Below the pieces are notes generated by a model that ran no database searches, had not been told where the DNA came from, and was given only the letters and a program-made list of their open reading frames with translations. This document shows, one piece after another, positions 21,204 through 29,241 of a DNA stretch of 64,000 nucleotides. A program made the position numbers and the translations under genes. The stretch spans positions 150,001 to 214,000 of the forward strand of contig NZ_CP012369.1 of the NCBI RefSeq assembly GCF_001267405.1, read 5' to 3'. How positions within the stretch are numbered: the first letter of the stretch is position 1; every line of letters begins with the position of its first letter. The stretch is from Moorella thermoacetica. Its GTDB lineage: Bacteria > Bacillota > DSM-521 > Neomoorellales > Neomoorellaceae.

Positions 21204-21856
21204 TAGAGCATTTCAAGGAACTTTCAACCAAGATAAATGGGATACCTATTAAATGTCAAAGGGAGTACTTTGAAAATGATGGAGCATTACCACCTTCTTT
21301 ATTAATAACCTCTCCGGCTATGGTAGTTGCCATTTTTGCTCCTGATGCAAATAAAACATGGAATGAGCAACATGCTGCTTCATTTAAAAAGGCAGTCAGA
21401 ATGATTAATTACGTTATTCAATACCATGATACTCATCAAAACCTCGTTGTAATATATGTGGCACCTGATAAAGAACACTATAAAAATGCTGAAAGAGATT
21501 TTGTTAACCCATCGTTTACTGAGGGGGAATATGTTCTTTATTTATTCCGTGAGGAAGATATAAAAAAAGTAGACAAAATACTTTCGTTATTTGAAAATAT
21601 CCAATGGCGAATCGAAAAAATAACCTTTGAAGAATGGTTAGAGGCTGTCTTGAAAATTCAGGACAATAAACTCGTTAAAGAATGGTTGCAGGATTTTTTA
21701 GAGGAATTGTTAAAAAAAGAGATAGCCCTTGATTTACGTCAGGTAATTATAGATTCAATTCGCCAAAAAGCAGAAGAAATAGTTCGGCAAATAGAGGGAG
21801 GTTCTCGCAATGGAAGAAACGATCAGGATAAAAGAGATTACACTGGAGGGCTTTAA
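21200..21856 (+). CDS. Uncharacterised middle protein of the SIR2-SMC operon (LmuC-like by position)
   Basis: A 218-residue soluble protein with no recognised motif. The N-terminal half is alpha/beta (SLLITSPAMVVAIFAP and NLVVIYVAPDKE); the C-terminal half is acidic and helical with coiled-coil character (WLQDFLEELLKKEIALD). It starts at ATG 21200, overlapping the preceding stop. Its end overlaps the next gene by 47 bases in another frame. Its position between a SIR2 effector and an SMC ATPase is like LmuC of Lamassu systems, but sequence resemblance was not established. Confidence 0.75.
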   Translation: MIEHFKELSTKINGIPIKCQREYFENDGALPPSLLITSPAMVVAIFAPDANKTWNEQHAASFKKAVRMINYVIQYHDTHQNLVVIYVAPDKEHYKNAERDFVNPSFTEGEYVLYLFREEDIKKVDKILSLFENIQWRIEKITFEEWLEAVLKIQDNKLVKEWLQDFLEELLKKEIALDLRQVIIDSIRQKAEEIVRQIEGGSRNGRNDQDKRDYTGGL

Positions 21857-23999
21857 GTGTTTTTTTAAAAAGCAGTCAATTAATTGTGATGCCGATGTCA
21901 TAATTCTTACCGGAAATAATGGTTTTGGTAAAACTTCATTTATTGAGGCCCTCGAACTTATGGCTACAGGGAAAATTGAGCCGCGGATAGGTGAAAATAG
22001 CACTAAGAGGCCTTTCGAGAACTATATCAATAGGAATTTGTTATCAGGAGAAGCCAAAGCCAGGATAAAGGTCAAATGTCAAGACGGGCGAGTTTTTCAA
22101 GCAACGCTATTACCGGAAAGATTAGATGAAGAAAGTACTCTATTTCCACTCAATGGTTTTTCAACTTCATTTGTACGCAGTAGTTGTTTTTTTTATCAGG
22201 ATGGGGTAGAGAGTACATTTGGCAGGTCCCAGGAAGGAATTCAAGGAATAGCTGATGCTTTCGTAGGCGATTTTCCTAATAGAGAAATCCTGCTGGATGC
22301 GCTGGTAAAAGCGGCCGCTGAGGTTGAGAATATTCGAAGTAGCTTTCGAGCCAATTTAGGCAATGAGGATATTTTAAAAAATGAAGCGGCTGAGCAGGCC
22401 AGAAATTTACAAGCAATCATAGAATCAAATGAGTATCTAAAACAGCTAATTCCATTCCCAGCAAAGTTGGTTATCGCAAGTGGAAAATTGTCCATTCGGT
22501 ATAAGGAAAATATACAAAAATGGGTTGCAGCTTTAACCGGGCATGAACAGGGAGACCAGCCTGTATGTAAATTACTTGAGGAAGCAATTAAAGCAATTGA
22601 AAGTATAAGGAAGCAAGCTTTGGCTGATATACCACCACAAGCTGATATAAATGAAGGAGTTGCCAGGTTAAAAGAATTATTGGATAACCTTCCTGATTTT
22701 TTTCCTGTAACTGAAACTTCCCCTAAGGGAAATATTGCCTTAAAAGAGCTTACTGAGAAGGAAAAAGCCCTTGAACTAGAGCTCGCCAGGATCAAGACGC
22801 AGATGGGGCTTCTTTTAAGTGAAGAACAACTACCTATTCCAGGCACAAATATTTCAACCTGGATGGGGGAAATCCCCCTTATTGCTTCAATCGATTATAT
22901 GTTAAAGGTAAAGGCTAATTCCTCGGAAGTAGTAGTTGATGAGATATGGTCGATGTTGGAGAAGCATGGTGGTGATTGGAGCGATAAATTAAAAAGCAAG
23001 TGGCTTCAATATAAACAACTCCGTGACGAAGCCACGGCAATTACCCAAAAGATTTTTGAGATTAGGAAAGAAATTACTGGTATAAAGAAAAAAGAGGTGG
23101 ATTTTGATAATCTTTTGCAAGCCCTCAAATTATGGAGTGCCATTTTTGGAGCTCCTTTAGAAAAAGTAAACTTGGAAGATGGTACTGGATATGATCTTAA
23201 AAAGGCCCGTATGATGCTAAAAGAAAAATTCGTGAATATAAATGCTGCTGAAACAATGACAGCTTGGAATAAAGTATTGGAGTATCTACATAAATGGCAA
23301 CAGATTGAACAAAAGCTAGAAACAATTAAATTAAATTGGACCCCAGCAGCAAGAGAAGCCGATAAAAAGCTTTCAGATTTTATTAGCTGGGTCACTAAGA
23401 GAAATTTAGATAAATGGATTGAGGAAATAAAAGGCAATGCTTTAAGGGAAAATTATATTTCTAAATTAAACCAAGCCCTTGAGTATATTCTTTTTCAATT
23501 CGGTATGGGTAAAGAACTGGCCAAAAATGTACATTTTAAACGTAGTAATGGTAAGTTATATATACAGCGGTGGTCTGAAGATAATATAATAAGAGAAACA
23601 AATATTTTTCCTACTTTCTCGACAGCCCAAATAAATCAATTGGCAATTGCCTACATGCTTGCCCTTAATTGTGGGGTTAAAAATCATCCATTAGGTTTTA
23701 TTTGCCTGGATGATGTATCTAGCGCATTTGATTTAAATAATCTTGCAGCCGATGCCCATCTAATTCGCATGTTGGCTTATGGTAATAATCAGAGGCGGCA
23801 GGTTTTTATTACCAGCCATCATGATATTATTACTTCACGACTTTTGCCCTTACTATTGCCACCTAGTGGATTTAGACTTAAAGTGATTGAATTTACTTCT
23901 TTCCGGCCAGAAACAGGACCAGAACTAAGGTTTTATGAATGTAAGCAGGCAAGATCAGGGTACATAGCCTTGCAGAATGTTTTTAAGGTGGAGGCATGA
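21810..23999 (+). CDS. SMC/Rad50-like ATPase (LmuB-like)
   Basis: A 729-residue ABC-type ATPase of RecF/SMC organisation. Walker A is LTGNNGFGKTSFIE near residue 32; the N-terminal lobe starts IKEITLEGFKCF. A long helical middle (about 165-560) is rich in charged heptads. The C-terminal lobe has the ABC signature-like FSTAQINQLAIAYMLA near 605-620, Walker B LGFICLDDVSSAFD near 630-643, and a switch histidine in ITSHHD. Such proteins sense DNA ends or replication structures. ATG follows GAGGGAGG. With SIR2 upstream it fits a Lamassu-type anti-phage operon. Codon use is AT-richer than the chromosome, consistent with transfer. Confidence 0.85.
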   Translation: MEETIRIKEITLEGFKCFFKKQSINCDADVIILTGNNGFGKTSFIEALELMATGKIEPRIGENSTKRPFENYINRNLLSGEAKARIKVKCQDGRVFQATLLPERLDEESTLFPLNGFSTSFVRSSCFFYQDGVESTFGRSQEGIQGIADAFVGDFPNREILLDALVKAAAEVENIRSSFRANLGNEDILKNEAAEQARNLQAIIESNEYLKQLIPFPAKLVIASGKLSIRYKENIQKWVAALTGHEQGDQPVCKLLEEAIKAIESIRKQALADIPPQADINEGVARLKELLDNLPDFFPVTETSPKGNIALKELTEKEKALELELARIKTQMGLLLSEEQLPIPGTNISTWMGEIPLIASIDYMLKVKANSSEVVVDEIWSMLEKHGGDWSDKLKSKWLQYKQLRDEATAITQKIFEIRKEITGIKKKEVDFDNLLQALKLWSAIFGAPLEKVNLEDGTGYDLKKARMMLKEKFVNINAAETMTAWNKVLEYLHKWQQIEQKLETIKLNWTPAAREADKKLSDFISWVTKRNLDKWIEEIKGNALRENYISKLNQALEYILFQFGMGKELAKNVHFKRSNGKLYIQRWSEDNIIRETNIFPTFSTAQINQLAIAYMLALNCGVKNHPLGFICLDDVSSAFDLNNLAADAHLIRMLAYGNNQRRQVFITSHHDIITSRLLPLLLPPSGFRLKVIEFTSFRPETGPELRFYECKQARSGYIALQNVFKVEA

Positions 24000-24137
24000 T
24001 TACCATGTTATTTGCCTCTGCACCGGCCTGCTGGGGTGAATTTATTCTCTTGCGGGATAGATAGTGCTATGAACTTGCAGCAGCTCTGTATGGAAGAAGA
24101 CTGGTGAACGGGATGAAATATGCCTGTGGCTCCAGGT

Positions 24138-25345
24138 TGTTATATGGTAAAATAAAAAGAAGAGAATTATCCCTGAAGCCCTCAATCGATCTCCCTATCA
24201 AACGTTTGATTAACATTCTTGCAGCATTTATGGGGGAACAGTAGCGAATGAACATCGATCACGACCGTCTTTTTAAGGAACTAATCGAGACCTTTTTTGC
24301 TGAATTCATGCAAGCCTTTTTCCCCCGGGCATATGAAGCCATTGATTTTACCCATGTAAGATTCCTGCAGCAGGAGGTCTTTACCGACGTCACTGTCGGC
24401 GAAAAACACGAGGTTGATATTCTGGTAGAGACCCGCCTTAAAGGCGAAGAAGGCCTGATCATGGTCCACATCGAGCCGCAAAGTTATGTGCAAAAAGAAT
24501 TCAACGAGAGGATGTTTATCTACTTCAGTCGTCTTTACGAGCAATACCGCTGCAAGATCCTGCCGATAGCCATTTTTACTTACGACCAGGTGCGGGACGA
24601 ACCCGATACATTCACGACAGGATTTACTTTTCTGGACGTATTGCGCTTTCGTTTCTATAAACTGGAACTAAAGAAGCTGCCGTGGCGGGAATATATTCAC
24701 AGCAACAATCCGGTAGCAGCCGCGCTTCTTAGTAAAATGGGTTTTAAAGACGAAGATAGGGTCCAGGTAAAGTTAGAATTTCTGCGCATGCTGACGAGGT
24801 TAAAACTGGACCCGGCGCGGATGGAGATGCTGGCCGGATTCTTCGAGAGCTACCTGAAGCTAAGCCAGGAGGAAGAAGAAAGACTCAACTGTGAACTGGG
24901 TAGAATTGATAAAAAGGAGGCTGAGCCAATCGTGCAGATTACTACCAGTTGGCATGAAAGAGGCCGGATGGAAGGCAGAATGGAAGGCAGAATGGAAGGC
25001 CGGATGGAAGCAAAAAAAGAAACGATTCTTAAATATCTCTCCCGCAGGTTTGGGGATCAGCCGGCTGACCTGGAAGAAAAGGTGCAGAAAATAAGCGACC
25101 TCCAAATCCTGGACCGCATTTTGGATGAGCTGTTTGCTGCTGATACTATAGAAGAAGCGCGGGCAGTTATTTTAGGAAAGATCGCCGGGAACCTCCAGTA
25201 GGTGCTTTTGAGCCCCCGAACAACTGCGGTGCCGGCTCCGGGGTGACTTCCTTTACTATATTACCTTGACTGCCTAACGGGCGATTTGGGGATCGGCGGT
25301 AAGAATGGGCAGGTTTTCTATCTGGGCGTGGGAGACGAGAAGCTG
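24138..25345 (+). repeat. Duplicated Rpn segment, copy A (matches 27830-29050)
   Basis: From the leader (GTTATATGGTAAAATAAAA) through the nuclease gene and the downstream vapC relic, this segment is nearly identical to 27830-29050. The main differences are scattered substitutions, two fewer RMEG repeats in the gene and a slightly different spacer after the stop. Confidence 0.9.
24248..25201 (+). CDS. Rpn-family PD-(D/E)XK putative nuclease, DUF4351 tail, copy A
   Basis: A 317-residue protein. The nuclease core is in residues 1-130: the pattern EVDILVETRLKGEEGLIMVHIEPQSY shows the D...(D/E)xK-like core of Rpn recombination-promoting nucleases, where the lysine position appears replaced (HIEPQ). 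RMEG tetrapeptides occur three times near 240-252, followed by RMEAKKE and a DUF4351-like helical tail. ATG 24248 has a weak GGGGGAA site. Rpn proteins are DNA endonucleases that stimulate recA-independent recombination. A second copy lies at 27941. Confidence 0.8.
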   Translation: MNIDHDRLFKELIETFFAEFMQAFFPRAYEAIDFTHVRFLQQEVFTDVTVGEKHEVDILVETRLKGEEGLIMVHIEPQSYVQKEFNERMFIYFSRLYEQYRCKILPIAIFTYDQVRDEPDTFTTGFTFLDVLRFRFYKLELKKLPWREYIHSNNPVAAALLSKMGFKDEDRVQVKLEFLRMLTRLKLDPARMEMLAGFFESYLKLSQEEEERLNCELGRIDKKEAEPIVQITTSWHERGRMEGRMEGRMEGRMEAKKETILKYLSRRFGDQPADLEEKVQKISDLQILDRILDELFAADTIEEARAVILGKIAGNLQ

Positions 25346-25350
25346 AATGG
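25242..25350 (-). pseudogene. VapC (PIN) C-terminal relic, copy A
   Basis: On the minus strand the sequence reads LLVSHAQIENLPILTADPQIA, then a stop where Arg-Tyr would be, then AVKVI. This is the end of a PIN toxin with the ILTADP motif. The same relic follows Rpn copy B at 28955-29060. No start or upstream half remains. Confidence 0.6.
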
Positions 25351-25360
25351 CCTTGCATAT

Positions 25361-25391
25361 CACGTAAATATGGGTTACACTTATTTACGTG
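25361..25391 (+). promoter_or_regulatory. Inverted repeat before vapBC, likely autoregulatory operator
   Basis: CACGTAAATA (25361-25370) and TATTTACGTG (25382-25391) form a perfect 10-bp inverted repeat with an 11-base spacer, just before the GGAGGTG ribosome site. Its position suits binding by the ribbon-helix-helix antitoxin; as RNA it could also form a hairpin. Confidence 0.55.
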
Positions 25392-25403
25392 GAGGTGTTT
25401 AAA

Positions 25404-25646
25404 ATGGAATATCAAAATATTACTTTATCCCTACCTAAGCAGGTACTGCAAAGGGTTAAGCATATAGCCATAGAGAGGCAAACTTCTGTGTCGGGCCTTT
25501 TGGCTAGAACCCTTGAGGAACTCGTCCGGCAAGAAGATAGCTACGCTAAGGCTCGTGAACGCCATACCACTTTGTTAAGAAATGGTACTTACCTTGGTAC
25601 CCAGGGCAGAATTACCTGGCGGAGAGCAGATATCCATGAACGATAA
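25404..25646 (+). CDS. Ribbon-helix-helix VapB-type antitoxin
   Basis: An 80-residue protein. NITLSLPKQVLQRVKHIAIE followed by TSVSGLLARTLEELV is a typical CopG/MetJ-type DNA-binding fold; the tail should bind the toxin. ATG 25404 follows GGAGGTG. It overlaps the toxin gene by 11 bases and lies behind a perfect inverted repeat. Confidence 0.85.
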   Translation: MEYQNITLSLPKQVLQRVKHIAIERQTSVSGLLARTLEELVRQEDSYAKARERHTTLLRNGTYLGTQGRITWRRADIHER

Positions 25647-26070
25647 TTTAAGGCGCCAGTTCGTCGATACTAATGTACTCGTTTATGCTCATGATATCTC
25701 AGCGGGTATAAAACATGAGAAGGCCAGGGATCTTATATTAAGTTTGTGGGACTCCCGTCGGGGCTGTATTAGTTTGCAGGTGCTGCAAGAGTTTTACGTG
25801 ACGATAGTTCAAAAGGTAGCAAAACCGGTTGCGCCGGAAACGGCCGCAAGGATAATTGCCGATTTAGGCCAGTGGACGCTGCATGTGCCTGATGTCGAGG
25901 ATGTTCTGGAAGCTATTGAAATCCAGCAGCGGAATGAACTATCATTTTGGGATTCTCTTATTATCTGTAGCGCCAAAAAGTTGGGCTGCGATGTTATCTG
26001 GACCGAAGACCTTAATACCGGACAGCGTTACGAAGGGGTAGTGGTTTTAAACCCGTTCCATCTGGATTGA
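25636..26070 (+). CDS. vapC: PIN-domain toxin VapC
   Basis: A 144-residue RNase toxin. Acidic residues: FVDTNVLVYAHD near residue 9, LQEFYV near 50, SFWDSLIICSA near 108-118 and VIWTEDLNTG near 124-133. VapC enzymes cut tRNA or rRNA. Its start ATG 25636 lies within the antitoxin gene, the standard coupled arrangement. Confidence 0.9.
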   Translation: MNDNLRRQFVDTNVLVYAHDISAGIKHEKARDLILSLWDSRRGCISLQVLQEFYVTIVQKVAKPVAPETAARIIADLGQWTLHVPDVEDVLEAIEIQQRNELSFWDSLIICSAKKLGCDVIWTEDLNTGQRYEGVVVLNPFHLD

Positions 26071-26083
26071 GCAATCTGCTGAT

Positions 26084-26359
26084 TTGCAAGAAAAATTGCA
26101 GCCCAGGATGCTTAAAGTCAGCGAGGGCACTATAAGGCGTTGGGTGCAAAAGGGGGATTTGCCGGCCTTGCGTTATGGACGACAACTGCGCATACCGGCG
26201 AGCGCTTTAGAAAAATTAGGACGCCCGGCAACAGAAATATCTAACAAAAGCGATTGGCTGGCAAAATGCCGGGCCGCGCGGGTAATGATGCCCCTGAGGG
26301 GCGATAGGGCGAAGATCTTGCAGCAGCTCCGGGATAAGGTAGTGGAGAAAAATGAATGA
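26084..26359 (+). CDS. Excisionase-family HTH protein, N-terminus altered
   Basis: About 91 residues from TTG 26084, or 83 from ATG 26108. MLKVSEGTIRRWVQKGDLPALRYGRQLRIPASALEKL is a MerR/excisionase-like winged helix. The close paralogue at 29357 begins with a proper FYPPAELAR helix; here the corresponding bases are scrambled (LQEKLQPR), so the first helix is damaged or replaced. It overlaps the nucleotidyltransferase gene, suggesting it regulates the MNT/HEPN pair. Confidence 0.7.
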   Translation: MQEKLQPRMLKVSEGTIRRWVQKGDLPALRYGRQLRIPASALEKLGRPATEISNKSDWLAKCRAARVMMPLRGDRAKILQQLRDKVVEKNE

Positions 26360-26843
26360 GTTGGAGGAAGACATTCTTTACAGGTTTCAAGGCTTTTTTA
26401 AGACAAGGAATATTGATCTTGCTTATCTTTTTGGTTCTAGAGCCCGTGGGAAAGCCAGCCCTTTAAGCGACTATGATTTTGCCATCCTGGCACCCGATAT
26501 GGGAACGGAGGAGTATTATCGTCTTTTGCACGAGCTTTCTATGTTCATGGGTGGTGCCAAAGTGGATGTAGTTATGCTAAAATTTGCGCCGGTAGAATTG
26601 CAGTACAGAGTGATCAAAGATGGGATCCTCCTGTACCAGAAAGACGGTTATACCAGGGTCGAGTTTGAGGGCAATATCCTGAGCCGGTATTTTGATTTTT
26701 TACCTGTCTTACGCCAACAAAGGGAGAATGTTTTAAAGGAGGGTAAGAGTGAAAAGCGAGTTCAGCGGTATCGAGAGGCGCTTGGAAAAACTCTCGGAGT
26801 GCTTAACGAAATTAGAACCGCTCAAAACCAAATCATTCGATGA
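26352..26843 (+). CDS. MNT-domain nucleotidyltransferase antitoxin (MntA-like)
   Basis: A 163-residue protein. LAYLFGSRARGKASPLSDYDFAI matches the minimal nucleotidyltransferase motif GSx10DxD of MntA antitoxins, which add AMP to a tyrosine of the HEPN toxin. The ATG overlaps the HTH stop. The last 30 codons overlap the HEPN gene by 95 bases; the paralogue at 30134 lacks this tail, so a lost stop codon may have extended the protein. Confidence 0.85.
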   Translation: MNELEEDILYRFQGFFKTRNIDLAYLFGSRARGKASPLSDYDFAILAPDMGTEEYYRLLHELSMFMGGAKVDVVMLKFAPVELQYRVIKDGILLYQKDGYTRVEFEGNILSRYFDFLPVLRQQRENVLKEGKSEKRVQRYREALGKTLGVLNEIRTAQNQIIR

Positions 26844-27168
26844 CTTCGAGCAGGACCCCTATTTGCGGGATATTGTCGAGAGAAATCTGGAAGTAGCGGC
26901 CCAGTGTTGCATCGATATCGCTAACAGGGTAATATCCATTGAGGACCTGGAAAAGCCCGAGGATTATTACAGCGCTTTTATTACTTTAGGCCAAGCAGGG
27001 ATATTGCCGTTAAAGTTTGCGCGCAGTTTTGCCGGCATCGCTGGCTTTCGAAATATACTTGTCCATGAGTATATCCAGATTGATTGGCATGAAGTTTACC
27101 GCAACCTGCACAGGCTTGACGATTTTTATCATTTTGCCGACTGTATCAAAGCCTGGATGAAAAAATGA
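26749..27168 (+). CDS. HEPN-domain RNase toxin (HepT/DUF86-like)
   Basis: A 139-residue helical protein. GFRNILVHEYIQ near residues 102-113 contains the RX4HXY motif: Arg and His form the RNase site and the Tyr is the AMPylation target in HepT. GTG 26749 follows GGAGGG. Together with the MNT gene before it, it is a type VII-like toxin-antitoxin pair. Confidence 0.87.
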   Translation: MKSEFSGIERRLEKLSECLTKLEPLKTKSFDDFEQDPYLRDIVERNLEVAAQCCIDIANRVISIEDLEKPEDYYSAFITLGQAGILPLKFARSFAGIAGFRNILVHEYIQIDWHEVYRNLHRLDDFYHFADCIKAWMKK

Positions 27169-27274
27169 GATGTATGCGAAAGGATGCGCCTTAAAATAAA
27201 TGAGTTCCCTATATTACTTTGAAATGTAGGGGGCAGTTTACCATTCTAGAAATTCAAGAAGACACGATCAACGT

Positions 27275-27605
27275 GAGGGTTTCTGGGAGTCTGTTTTATA
27301 CGGCATTTTAGAGGGAGCCTGCAGTGCCTTGGATATCGAGCAATCCTTATAGCCCTGCGCTGGTATTATTTGATAATGTGCCGGGTGGCGCAGGCCATGT
27401 CAAGCGGATTGCAGAAAAAGATAATCTGATGCGAACTTTGTAGCGGACGTTGGCGATACTCTCCAGATGCGAATGTGGTGGTAGTCTGGCCAACACAAGT
27501 TGCTACGGTTGCCTGCGTAATTATATCAACCAGTATTGCCATGATAAACTGAACAGGGGCTATGTGATAGAATTTATACAGAAACTGTTAAGTATTTCTC
27601 CTTGA
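27275..27605 (+). pseudogene. DUF1998 domain relic of a large helicase
   Basis: Pieces in different frames read EGFWESVLYGILEGACSALD, then YSPALVLFDNVPGGAGHVKR, then LSRCECGGSLANTSCYGCLR, then NQYCHDKLNRGYVIEF and stop at 27605. These match in order the C-terminal DUF1998 (MZB-like, Cys-rich) domain of DEAD/DEAH helicases, including DISARM DrmB and similar defence genes. At least two frameshifts or small deletions separate the pieces, and the helicase body is gone. Confidence 0.65.
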
Positions 27606-27695
27606 GGCGATGCTTTGCTTCTCTTTCCAGGCAGCCGGTTGCTGGCATTTGGTACTTCTGGAAGGGATGGCTCAGGCCGGCGGGCGTTCGATTTA

Positions 27696-27901
27696 AATTA
27701 TACTTTATCGGCCTTATGTCCATAATACGGAGTGGGGACGGAGATGGTACGGCGATGGTCGCCCTTATGTAGTTAAGTATAATTTAATTTGTTCGGGTGA
27801 ACGTGATGGAGATGCGCCTATTGCCCTGGGATGTTATATGGTAAAATAAAAAAGGAGAATTATCCCTGATGCCCTCAATCGATCTCCCGATCAAACGTTT
27901 G
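27696..27901 (+). repeat. Rpn-gene leader repeat, copy 2
   Basis: Nearly identical to 17882-18087. It ends with a short frame from ATG 27868, MPSIDLPIKRLIQIIAAFMG, stopping 5 bases before the nuclease start; AAGGAG lies 11 bases upstream. The peptide matches the N-terminus of a different Rpn subfamily, so this leader looks recombined. Confidence 0.8.
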
Positions 27902-27940
27902 ATTCAAATTATTGCAGCGTTTATGGGGGAACTGTAACGA

Positions 27941-28918
27941 ATGAATATCGATCACGACCGTCTTTTTAAGGAACTAATCGAGACCTTTTTTGCTGAATTC
28001 ATGCAAGCCTTTTTCCCCCGGGCATATGAAGCCATTGATTTTACCCATGTAAGATTCCTGCAGCAGGAAGTCTTTACCGACGTCACTGTCGGCGAAAAAC
28101 ACGAGGTTGATATTCTGGTAGAGACCCGCCTTAAAGGCGAAGAAGGCCTGATCATGGTCCACATCGAGCCGCAAAGTTATGTGCAAAAAGAATTCAACGA
28201 GAGGATGTTTATCTACTTCAGTCGCCTTTACGAACAGCACCGCTGCAAGATCCTGCCGATAGCCATTTTTACTTACGACCAGGTGCGGGACGAACCCGAT
28301 ACATTCACGACAGGATTTACTTTTCTGGACGTATTGCGCTTTCGTTTCTATAAACTGGAACTAAAGAAGCTGCCGTGGCGGGAATATATTCACAGCAACA
28401 ATCCGGTAGCAGCCGCGCTTCTTAGTAAAATGGGTTTTAAAGACGAAGATAGGGTCCAGGTAAAGTTAGAATTTCTGCGCATGCTGACGAGGTTAAAACT
28501 GGACCCGGCGCGGATGGAGATGCTGGCCGGATTCTTCGAGAGCTACCTGAAGCTAAGCCAGGAGGAAGAAGAAAGACTCAACTGTGAACTGGGTAGAATT
28601 GATAAAAAGGAGGCTGAGACAATCATGCAGATTACTACCAGTTGGCATGAAAAAGGCAGGATGGAAGGCAGGATGGAAGGTAGAATGGAAGGCAGGATGG
28701 AAGGCAGAATGGAAGGTCGGATGGAAGCAAAAAAAGAAACGATTCTTAAATATCTCTCCCGCAGGTTTGGGGATCAGCCGGCTGACCTGGAAGAAAAGGT
28801 GCAGAAAATAAGCGACCTCCAAATCCTGGACCGCATTTTGGATGAGCTGTTTACTGCTGATACTATAGAAGAAGCGCGGGCAGTTATTGTAGGAAAGATC
28901 GCCGGGGGCCTCCAGTAG
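27941..28918 (+). CDS. Rpn-family PD-(D/E)XK putative nuclease, DUF4351 tail, copy B
   Basis: A 325-residue near-identical paralogue of the gene at 24248. The N-terminal 1-130 nuclease core and the C-terminal helical tail are the same. Differences include YEQH for YEQY, ETIMQ for EPIVQ, and five RMEG repeats instead of three, exactly explaining the 8 extra residues. Both copies appear intact. Confidence 0.82.
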   Translation: MNIDHDRLFKELIETFFAEFMQAFFPRAYEAIDFTHVRFLQQEVFTDVTVGEKHEVDILVETRLKGEEGLIMVHIEPQSYVQKEFNERMFIYFSRLYEQHRCKILPIAIFTYDQVRDEPDTFTTGFTFLDVLRFRFYKLELKKLPWREYIHSNNPVAAALLSKMGFKDEDRVQVKLEFLRMLTRLKLDPARMEMLAGFFESYLKLSQEEEERLNCELGRIDKKEAETIMQITTSWHEKGRMEGRMEGRMEGRMEGRMEGRMEAKKETILKYLSRRFGDQPADLEEKVQKISDLQILDRILDELFTADTIEEARAVIVGKIAGGLQ

Positions 28919-28949
28919 GTGCTTTTAGGCTCCGAACAACTGCGCTGCC

Positions 28950-29241
28950 GGCTACCATATTACCTTGACTGCCTAACGGGCGATTTGGGGATCGGCGGTA
29001 AGAATGGGCAGGTTTTCTATCTGGGCCTGGGAGACGAGAAGCCGGTCAAAAGGAGAGCTTTCATTCTTCAAACTCCTTGAGAATAGCTTCGGGCAGGGGG
29101 GCATTAAAATCCAGGGCTATAGTGATTTGGCCCTTAGCGCTGCCGGGATATCGTTCAGGTTTCTCGCTTGTTATCGGGACCGGCCGAGCCACAGGCGTGC
29201 CGGCTTTGGCAATAATGACTTCCCGTCCCTCTTTCACCTAG
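28950..29241 (-). pseudogene. Phd antitoxin and VapC toxin relic
   Basis: On the minus strand, frame 29241-29061 reads VKEGREVIIAKAGTPVARPV, then GQITIALDFNAPLPEAIL and EEFEE stop, the C-terminal two thirds of a Phd/YefM antitoxin; an in-frame TAG replaces its upstream helix. ATGA at 29064-29061 starts a vapC whose middle is deleted, leaving FDRLLVSQAQIENLPILTAD. Both genes are dead. Confidence 0.65.

Noticed and set aside
24960-25012. Regular 12-bp repeats looking like a CRISPR or satellite array
   Set aside because: They are in-frame RMEG codon repeats inside a gene, with no spacers.
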